Positions 58,839 to 64,000 of a DNA stretch of 64,000 nt are shown in pieces (the stretch's first letter is position 1; each line of letters starts with the position of its first letter). The notes under the pieces are model-generated. The model did not search any database. It had not been told where the DNA came from and saw only the letters and a program-made list of their open reading frames with translations. Source of the stretch: Phytoactinopolyspora alkaliphila (GTDB lineage: Bacteria > Actinomycetota > Actinomycetes > Jiangellales > Jiangellaceae). The stretch covers positions 434,001 to 498,000 of the forward strand of contig NZ_JAAGOB010000001.1 in the NCBI RefSeq assembly GCF_010550695.1. The letters run 5' to 3'. Both the position numbers and the translations under genes were made by a program.

Positions 58839-59735
58839 TTACTTGACGGCGCCTGCGGAGATGCCGCGTGCCAGCGTGCGCTGGAAGAACAGGAAGAACA
58901 GGATGGCCGGGACGACGCCGAGGAGAGCCGCGGCGCTGGTGGTGGTGGCGTCCATGAGCCGGTCGCCCTCCAGTACGCCGAGCGCCACTGGAACCGTCTG
59001 CTTGTCGTTGGACACCAGGAAGATCAGGGGGATGAAGAACTCGTTCCAGGTCCAGATGAAGAAGAACACGACCAGGACGGAGAGGGTGGGCCGGCTCATC
59101 GGGAACACGACCCGCCACAGGATCTGCCATTTCGACGCTCCGTCGAGCGCGGCGGCCTCGAGCATCTCCTTCGGGAAGGTGCCGAACACCGACGCCAGGA
59201 GGTAGGTGCCGAACGCACTCTGGATCACTGTGAAGATGATGATCACCGCGAGCTGGGTGTTGTACAGGCCCACCTCGTTGGCGATGAAGTACAGCGGGTA
59301 GATCAGCGCCTCGTGCGGGAGCATGTTGGCGATGAGGAAGAGCACCACGATGCTCAGCCGGCCCTTCACCCGTCCGATGCCCAGCGCGTAGGCGTTGAAC
59401 AGGGAGACGAGCACGGCGAGGATCGCCACTGAGCCCGCGATCATGAACGAGTTCCACAGCTTCTGGCCGAAGTTGACCCGATTCCAGAAGTTGATCATCC
59501 CGTCCACATAGAACTCGGTCGGGATGGCGAGCGGTCCGGCGCCGGAGTATTCGGCCGGAGTCTTGAACGCGTTGAGCACGATCACCGCGAACGGGAAGAG
59601 CATCGCCGCAGCCGCGATCACCAGCAACGCCAGCACGATCCAGCGGCCCACGCCGCGGTGGTGGCGGTCCTTGCGGCGGGGCAGCGCCGGGCCGGGGGCG
59701 CTCGAAGACGGGGGAGCCGTACGGGTGGCGGTCAT
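58839..59735 (-). CDS. Sugar ABC transporter permease (MalG type)
   Basis: A 298-residue protein with six membrane helices starting WIVLALLVIAAAAMLFPFAV. The ATPase-docking loop is EAAALDGASKWQILWRVVFP. MLPHEALIYPLYFIANEVGL and FFIWTWNEFFIPLIFL are typical of this half-transporter. A proline- and arginine-rich N-terminus precedes helix 1. Its ATG overlaps the preceding permease stop (ATGA). Confidence 0.93.
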   Translation of the reverse strand: MTATRTAPPSSSAPGPALPRRKDRHHRGVGRWIVLALLVIAAAAMLFPFAVIVLNAFKTPAEYSGAGPLAIPTEFYVDGMINFWNRVNFGQKLWNSFMIAGSVAILAVLVSLFNAYALGIGRVKGRLSIVVLFLIANMLPHEALIYPLYFIANEVGLYNTQLAVIIIFTVIQSAFGTYLLASVFGTFPKEMLEAAALDGASKWQILWRVVFPMSRPTLSVLVVFFFIWTWNEFFIPLIFLVSNDKQTVPVALGVLEGDRLMDATTTSAAALLGVVPAILFFLFFQRTLARGISAGAVK

Positions 59736-60703
59736 CGGCCTCGCTCCTTGCGCTCGCTCGCCGCCTGGAAGCGGATGAAGATGATGCTGAGCACGATGAT
59801 GATCAGGGTGAGGATGGTGGAGATCGCGGCGCCGTACCCGACGTTCGCCCGCTCGAAGAAGTTCTGGTAGGCAAAGTAGGACGGCACGTTGGTGGCGTGC
59901 CCGGGCCCGCCCCCGGTGAGCACGTAGACCGGCCCGAAGACCTTCATCGCCGCGATCGTGGCGGTGAGCGCGACCACGAACATCTCGGGTCGGATCTGCG
60001 CGATGGTGATCGCCCGGAATCGCCGCCACCAGCCGGCGCCGTCGAGCTCCGCGGCTTCGTAGAGGTCCGGGTCGACCCGCTGGAGAGCGGCCATGAAGAT
60101 CACGACCGGGTACCCGATCTGGACCCAGACCAGGATGGCCATCACGCTCGGCAGGGCCGTGGACGGGTCACCGAGCCAGTTCTGCGCCAGGTCCCCGAGT
60201 CCCACGGCCTCCAGGAGCGTGTTCAGGGCACCGTTCTGGGGCCGGAGGATCCAGCCCCAGACGATGCCGGCCACGGCGACGGGCAGAATCTGCGGGAGAT
60301 AGAACATCGCCCGCAGAGCGCTGGCCGTGCCGTTGCCGAACCGCTTGCCGACGACGTCGAAGAGCACGGCCGCGAGGACGAGCCCGATCGCCGTCGGGAC
60401 GATCACCATCGCCACGATCATGGCCACCGAGTTGCGGAACGACGTCCAGAAGGTGTCGTCGGCGAACAGGCGCGTGTAGTTGTCGAACCCGATCCAGGTG
60501 ATGTCGCCGACGCCTGGCCATCGCGCCATGCTCAAGCCCAGGTTCATCACGAACGGAACGATGATGACCGCGGCGAACAGCAGCCCGCCCGGCACCAGGT
60601 AGAGCCAGTAGACGGGACTGCGTTCGCCGATGCCCGTCCTGGTGCCGCCGCGGGATGCCTTGGCCCTCGTCGTCTTCGCTCGGGAAGGACTCGTGGTGGC
60701 CAT
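59732..60703 (-). CDS. Sugar ABC transporter permease (MalF type)
   Basis: A 323-residue permease with a long basic N-terminus (SRAKTTRAKASRGGTRTG) before helix 1 (YWLYLVPGGLLFAAVIIVPF). The helices continue through VAMIVAMVIVPTAIGLVLAA, and the docking loop is YEAAELDGAGWWRRFRAITI. FFERANVGYGAAISTILTLI ends the core. It pairs with the MalG-type subunit encoded downstream. No ATPase gene is present in the cluster. Confidence 0.93.
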   Translation of the reverse strand: MATTSPSRAKTTRAKASRGGTRTGIGERSPVYWLYLVPGGLLFAAVIIVPFVMNLGLSMARWPGVGDITWIGFDNYTRLFADDTFWTSFRNSVAMIVAMVIVPTAIGLVLAAVLFDVVGKRFGNGTASALRAMFYLPQILPVAVAGIVWGWILRPQNGALNTLLEAVGLGDLAQNWLGDPSTALPSVMAILVWVQIGYPVVIFMAALQRVDPDLYEAAELDGAGWWRRFRAITIAQIRPEMFVVALTATIAAMKVFGPVYVLTGGGPGHATNVPSYFAYQNFFERANVGYGAAISTILTLIIIVLSIIFIRFQAASERKERGR

Positions 60704-60719
60704 GATGAGTTCCTGCCGT

Positions 60720-62039
60720 CTAGTTGAGGAAGTCGTCGACGCCGGTGTCGTAGGACGCCTGCAGTTCGCTGAGGACGTCGTCGACCGACGCGCTCTGGTT
60801 GATCAGCTGCTGGATGGCGCTGGCTAGATCGTCGTAGAAGCCGGGAGCCGGCCAGTCGGGGTAGAACGCAAGCCCGTCCACCTCGTTGACCTGGTTGAAC
60901 AGCGAGATGAGCTCGGTGCTCTTCTCATCTTCGATGTCCGCCGGGTCGGCCGCCACCGGCACGCCGCCGTTGTTGCCGAGCGTTGCCTGGATCTCCGGTC
61001 GCATCGTGATGTCGATGAACTGGTAGGCCAGCTCCTGGTTCTCCGACGCGGTCGGGACCACCCAGATGTTGCCACTGGAACCTGGGTGCAGATCGGCGCC
61101 GGGGAACGGGAAGATGCCCCACTCGAAGCCGTCGATCTCGTCGGTGAACCGCCCGTACCACCACGATCCGGAGAAGAGCATCGGATAGTCACCGGCGATG
61201 AACGAGGTGCCCATGTCCTCCGCGGTGAGACCGGCCGAGAAGTCGTCGATGTAGCCGGCCTTCACCCACGTGTCGAACTCCTCGGCGCCGTGGCGCAGGA
61301 CCGGGCCGGAGAAGTCCACCGGGTTCTCGTAGAGCTGGTAGTCGTTGACGAACTGCCGGTCACCCTCGGTGAGCGCGAGCTGGTAGAACAGCTGGCCGGC
61401 CGGGTACTCGGCGCCGGACATGGCAAACGGCGTCACACCCTCGGCCACGAAGGAGTCCATCGCCGCGACCAGGTCGTCATAGGTCTCCGGGATCTCGACG
61501 CCGTGCTCGTCGAACAGATCCTGGTTGTAGTAGACCATCACGAACTCGCCGTAGTTCGGCACGCCGTACCACGCGCCCGAGCCCATGACGCCGCGCTCGT
61601 CGTACCTGACCGTCGTCTGCAGGCTCTCCGACAGCATCTCGTCCCAGCCATACTGCTCGACGGCCTCCGAGATGTCCGTCAGCAGGCCCTGGGAGGCGAG
61701 CAGCCCGGCGGAGGCGTTGCCCTTGTTGTACTCCATGAGGTCGGGCGCCTCACTGGTGTTCAGGATCATATTGGCGGACTGCCGGATCTGCTCGAAGGCC
61801 TTCTCCTCGAACTCGACGGTGGCCCCGGTCTCCTCCTCGAAGACCTGGATCGCCTCGTCCCAGGCGATGCCCATGGCGCTGTTCTCGCCCTCGTAGTGCC
61901 AGAGCGTCAGCGTGCCGCCTTCTCCGCCGGCGGAGGTGTCGCCACCGGAGCCGCCGTTGTCGTCACCGCCGCAGGCGGCGAGGACGAGGGCCGTCGCGGC
62001 CAGGAAAGCCGTGCCGGCCAGGATGCGTCGTTGTGCCAT
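60720..62039 (-). CDS. Sugar ABC transporter substrate-binding lipoprotein
   Basis: A 439-residue family 1 binding protein. The signal ILAGTAFLAATALVLAACGG has lipobox LAAC. TLTLWHYEGENSAMGIAWDE opens the fold and EEETGATVEFEEKAFEQIRQ follows. MEYNKGNASAGLLASQGLLT and GDYPMLFSGSWWYGRF are typical of maltose- or xylose-type binders. It is the first gene of the LacI-regulated operon and probably captures the oligosaccharide that GH31 cleaves. The ribosome-binding site overlaps a short stem (62047-62060). Confidence 0.9.
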   Translation of the reverse strand: MAQRRILAGTAFLAATALVLAACGGDDNGGSGGDTSAGGEGGTLTLWHYEGENSAMGIAWDEAIQVFEEETGATVEFEEKAFEQIRQSANMILNTSEAPDLMEYNKGNASAGLLASQGLLTDISEAVEQYGWDEMLSESLQTTVRYDERGVMGSGAWYGVPNYGEFVMVYYNQDLFDEHGVEIPETYDDLVAAMDSFVAEGVTPFAMSGAEYPAGQLFYQLALTEGDRQFVNDYQLYENPVDFSGPVLRHGAEEFDTWVKAGYIDDFSAGLTAEDMGTSFIAGDYPMLFSGSWWYGRFTDEIDGFEWGIFPFPGADLHPGSSGNIWVVPTASENQELAYQFIDITMRPEIQATLGNNGGVPVAADPADIEDEKSTELISLFNQVNEVDGLAFYPDWPAPGFYDDLASAIQQLINQSASVDDVLSELQASYDTGVDDFLN

Positions 62040-62046
62040 GGTGTTC

Positions 62047-62060
62047 TCACTCCTTAGTGA
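62047..62060 (-). promoter_or_regulatory. Short stem over the binding-protein ribosome-binding site
   Basis: TCACT-CCTT-AGTGA forms a 5-base stem directly before the ATG. On the minus strand AAGGA is in the loop and adjoining arm. Whether it tunes translation is unknown; the stem is weak. Confidence 0.3.
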
Positions 62061-62103
62061 GGCTGGGCAGGGGGTGCTGATCAGGGGGTTCTGGTCATGT
62101 TGG

Positions 62104-63138
62104 TCATGGCGTGTGATTCATGGGTAGGCGTGCCGGGCCGGTGGTGGACTGCACATCAAGCCGGCACGGAATCAGTGTGTGCAGCGCTGTGGCGCCCGTT
62201 CCTTCGATCTGGGCGATGAGCGAGGTGACCCCGAGCCGGCCGAGCTCGGTGCCGGGAGCGGACATCGTGGTGAGCCGCGGATGGCTGAGTGCCCCCACCC
62301 GCGGTGAAGAGACGATCGACAGCACGGACATGTCGTCCGGGATCCGTTTCCCGCGCTCCAGGAGCTCGGCCATCGCCCCGAAGGTGGCGGCGTCGTTCAT
62401 GGTCATGAGCGCGGTCACCCGCGGATGGCTGGCGGCCAGACCGGCCGTCGCGATCCGGCCCGCGTCAGCCGACTCGTCGCAATGGCGCACGACGACGGAA
62501 AGCCCGCGCTCGGTCATGTACCGCTCGAACGCCGCGCCCACCCGGACCGTCGGCCCGTACCCCGCGTCCAGACTGGCCCGCGAGTGGCTGAGCAGTGCGA
62601 TGTCGCGGTGCCCCAGTGCGGTGAGGTGGTCCAGGGCGTCACGGACAGTGGTCTCGAAATCGATGTCCGCATAGTGAAGGGTGTCCGGGTCCTCCGTCCG
62701 TCCGATCAGTGTGAACGGGGTTCCGACCTCGTGCAGCAAAGCAACGCGGGGATCATCGAGACGGACTTCCATCACCAGCGCGCCGTCGGCCAGCCCTTGC
62801 TGAAGGAGTTCGCGGGTCTCGTGGCCCTCCTGGTCGTTCACGGGCCAGAGAACGAGGTGATAGCCCCGCTCGCGTGCCGTCTCGGCGGCCGAGGTGACGA
62901 ACTCGAGTGCCGTGCCGGACAAGCCCCGCTCGATGGCGGGGAAGAGCATCGCGAGGATGTGAGTTCGCCGGCTGGCGAGGCTACGGGCGATCGCGTTGCG
63001 CTGATAGCCGAGCTGGTCCATGGCCGCCTGGATCCGCGCCCGCGTCTTCTCCGACACCGGGCGGACGCCGGTGAGCGCATAGGAGACCGTGCTCAGGGAT
63101 ACGCCCGCCAGGTTGGCGACGTCGTGCATCGTAGCCAT
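62104..63138 (-). CDS. LacI-family transcriptional regulator
   Basis: A 344-residue repressor. The N-terminal HTH (MHDVANLAGVSLSTVSYALT) is followed by the hinge GYQRNAIARSLASRRTHILA. The periplasmic-binding-like effector domain has LRMLFPAIERG-like AMLFPAIERGLSGTALEF and later VTALMTMNDAATFGAMAELL. It precedes the alpha-glycoside importer operon on the same strand and probably represses it until the sugar binds. Three TCGAAACG repeats lie in its own leader. GGGAGG is five bases before the ATG. Confidence 0.93.
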   Translation of the reverse strand: MATMHDVANLAGVSLSTVSYALTGVRPVSEKTRARIQAAMDQLGYQRNAIARSLASRRTHILAMLFPAIERGLSGTALEFVTSAAETARERGYHLVLWPVNDQEGHETRELLQQGLADGALVMEVRLDDPRVALLHEVGTPFTLIGRTEDPDTLHYADIDFETTVRDALDHLTALGHRDIALLSHSRASLDAGYGPTVRVGAAFERYMTERGLSVVVRHCDESADAGRIATAGLAASHPRVTALMTMNDAATFGAMAELLERGKRIPDDMSVLSIVSSPRVGALSHPRLTTMSAPGTELGRLGVTSLIAQIEGTGATALHTLIPCRLDVQSTTGPARLPMNHTP

Positions 63139-63164
63139 GGGACCTCCCTGTCGAACGCGACCCA

Positions 63165-63204
63165 TCGAAACGGATAGTCGAAACGGTTAGTCGAAACGCT
63201 TCGA
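63165..63204. promoter_or_regulatory. Three tandem LacI-type operator repeats
   Basis: Three 13-base units starting TCGAAACG lie head to tail (63165, 63178 and 63191): TCGAAACGGATAG, TCGAAACGGTTAG and TCGAAACGCTTCG. The last extends into a palindrome TCGAA-ACGC-TTCGA (63191-63204), the usual LacI-site symmetry. They sit 27 bases before the lacI-type ATG, so autoregulation is likely. Confidence 0.65.
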
Positions 63205-63434
63205 CACCATGTTTCGCGCACGTTGCCGGTTCCGTCAAGCGAAATCGGGTCACGAATTGGTCTCGCGCCCCGTGATCTCGGGCCGGTTTCGGGCACGTGC
63301 GGGCGCCGTCGCAGGTGATGATCTGCGTCACATCGGCGAGCCGATGTGCGAATTGGGTAAGAAATCAGGCACAATCTCGGCGCCGGACCGGGCACAACCA
63401 CGGGCTCTCATGCGTTAGCAAGAGCACGACGGAA

Positions 63435-63456
63435 CGTGGTACCGCCTGGTGCCACG
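63435..63456. promoter_or_regulatory. Leader hairpin upstream of DUF4193
   Basis: CGTGGTACC-GCCT-GGTGCCACG forms a 9-base stem with one G-U pair, about 50 bases before the ATG. The function is unknown; it could be a 5'-UTR structure or a protein site. Confidence 0.35.
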
Positions 63457-63504
63457 GAACGTACTGTTTGACTCTTTAGCGCTCACCCAAGGGGGAAAGC
63501 CCTG

Positions 63505-63804
63505 ATGGCAACCGATTACGACGCACCACGCAAGACCGACGACGACATCTCCGAGGACTCGATCGAGGAGCTGAAGAACCGCCGGATGGACAAGGCGTCC
63601 GGCATCGTCGACGTCGACGAGGCCGATCTCAACGAGTCCCTCGAGCTCCCTGGTGCTGACCTGTCCAACGAGGAACTCGCAGTCCGGGTTCTTCCGCGGC
63701 AGGCCGACGAGTTCACCTGCGGCCAGTGCTTCCTGGTTCACCACCGCAGTCAGCTGGCCAAGGAAGTGAACGGGCAGCTCGTCTGCCGCGACTGCGCAGC
63801 CTGA
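63505..63804 (+). CDS. DUF4193 family protein
   Basis: A 99-residue acidic protein conserved across actinomycetes. DDDISEDSIEELKNRRMDKA and SGIVDVDEADLNESLELPGA are the family blocks. The C-terminal part has a zinc-ribbon-like C-G-Q-C (FTCGQCFLVHHRSQL) and C-R-D-C pair near the end. A role in transcription or RNA metabolism is suspected for the family but not established. AAGGGGGAAAG lies ahead of the ATG. It precedes dut, from which a perfect 13-bp hairpin separates it. Confidence 0.9.
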   Translation: MATDYDAPRKTDDDISEDSIEELKNRRMDKASGIVDVDEADLNESLELPGADLSNEELAVRVLPRQADEFTCGQCFLVHHRSQLAKEVNGQLVCRDCAA

Positions 63805-63829
63805 TGCGGTCCGGCGCCGTCGGCACATC

Positions 63830-63864
63830 GGCCGGTGTGGGGTCTGGTAGGCCCCACACCGGCC
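63830..63864 (+). terminator. Hairpin between DUF4193 and dut
   Basis: A perfect 13-base GC-rich stem (GGCCGGTGTGGGG with CCCCACACCGGCC, loop 9) follows the DUF4193 stop by 25 bases. There is no U-run, common for actinomycete terminators. It might instead be an attenuator of dut. Confidence 0.6.
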
Positions 63865-63884
63865 GAACGGTAGGGTCAGCCACC

Positions 63885-64000
63885 GTGGACACCTCATCGA
63901 CGCCAGCCGGTGCGGCCCCCGTGGACGTGCTGGTCGCCCGGCTTGACGGCGGCATCGGCCTGCCCTCCTACGCCCATCCGGGCGACGCCGGCGCGGACCT
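63885..64000 (+). CDS. dut: dUTP diphosphatase, N-terminal part (continues past window)
   Basis: The first 38 residues of dUTPase, from a GTG start with no strong ribosome-binding site. VLVARLDGGIGLPSYAHPGD followed by AGADL is motif 1 of the trimeric dUTPase family. The enzyme hydrolyses dUTP to dUMP and keeps uracil out of DNA. The remainder lies outside the window. Confidence 0.85.
   Translation, partial: MDTSSTPAGAAPVDVLVARLDGGIGLPSYAHPGDAGAD

Larger units (their letters stand above)
63139..63504. other. Intergenic region between lacI-type gene and DUF4193 gene
   Basis: A 366-base divergent promoter region. Its left part holds the TCGAAACG repeats; the right part holds a short hairpin and the leader of the DUF4193 gene, ending in AAGGGGGAAAG before the ATG. 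The middle (about 63205-63420) shows no convincing gene; the short open frames there have no ribosome-binding site. Confidence 0.5.

Noticed and set aside
55907-58846. A 979-codon open frame on the plus strand opposite the GH31 and enolase-fusion genes
   Set aside because: It is the antisense of well-supported genes; its translation is rich in R, G, H and V without motifs, as GC-rich shadows are.
1-64000. tRNA, rRNA, riboswitch or insertion-sequence genes
   Set aside because: No cloverleaf, rRNA block, known riboswitch core, transposase frame or flanking terminal repeats were recognised by eye; a covariance-model scan could still find a weak one.

Overview
This is a chromosomal window from a high-GC actinomycete. 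The evidence is the codon use, many GTG starts, dense ATGA gene overlaps, F420- and PPOX-type oxidoreductases, a 13E12-like DUF222/HNH endonuclease with a mycobacterial-type SOS box, two sugar importers without their own ATPase, and a DUF4193 gene next to dut. A relative of Jiangella or Phytoactinopolyspora is possible, but I cannot fix the genus by reading alone. I see no tRNA, rRNA, CRISPR array, intact insertion sequence or prophage.

Left part (1-24.7 kb). A partial arylsulfatase is followed by an ArsR/SRPBCC pair with a clean operator palindrome, an aminoglycoside-phosphotransferase-like gene that seems to have lost an internal block, and a small membrane-anchored J-domain protein. The minus-strand treX-treY-treZ operon makes trehalose from glycogen. 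Next come a secreted double-SH3 protein, a secreted X-Pro dipeptidyl-peptidase-like hydrolase, a PPOX protein, a nonapeptide-repeat protein with an RDD membrane partner, and a divergent EamA exporter/LysR pair. The scar of a deletion between an epoxide hydrolase and a WYL regulator follows, then an F420-type oxidoreductase and a CREST (ceramidase-like) membrane protein. A ROK-regulated sugar importer with a GH3 hexosaminidase probably takes up and cleaves an N-acetylglucosamine-type oligosaccharide.

Middle part (24.7-46.5 kb). It holds a SARP/AfsR-like regulator, the DUF222/HNH gene, a three-gene operon of two imine-reductase-like proteins plus a luciferase-like oxidoreductase, and a beta-lactamase-fold hydrolase. 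A surface-glycan region follows: UDP-glucose dehydrogenase, two methyltransferases, a FkbM-GT2-GT fusion, a tandem GT-B fusion and a small unknown protein. A class-A beta-lactamase-fold lipoprotein closes it.

Right part (46.5-64 kb). A compact transcription unit encodes a 23-residue peptide made of two 11-residue repeats and ends in a strong hairpin. After a HAD-type 5'-nucleotidase comes the most unusual locus. Two PLP enzymes and an APS reductase (plus strand) converge on a two-gene ATP-grasp operon (minus strand). One member of that operon is an 850-residue fusion of a degenerate enolase-fold domain, an intact ATP-grasp domain and an intact acylphosphatase domain. The other is a degenerate ATP-grasp protein. 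The window ends with a LacI-regulated GH31 alpha-glycoside importer operon, DUF4193, and the 5' end of dut.

Function calls rest on motifs and remembered family patterns. No database search was run.
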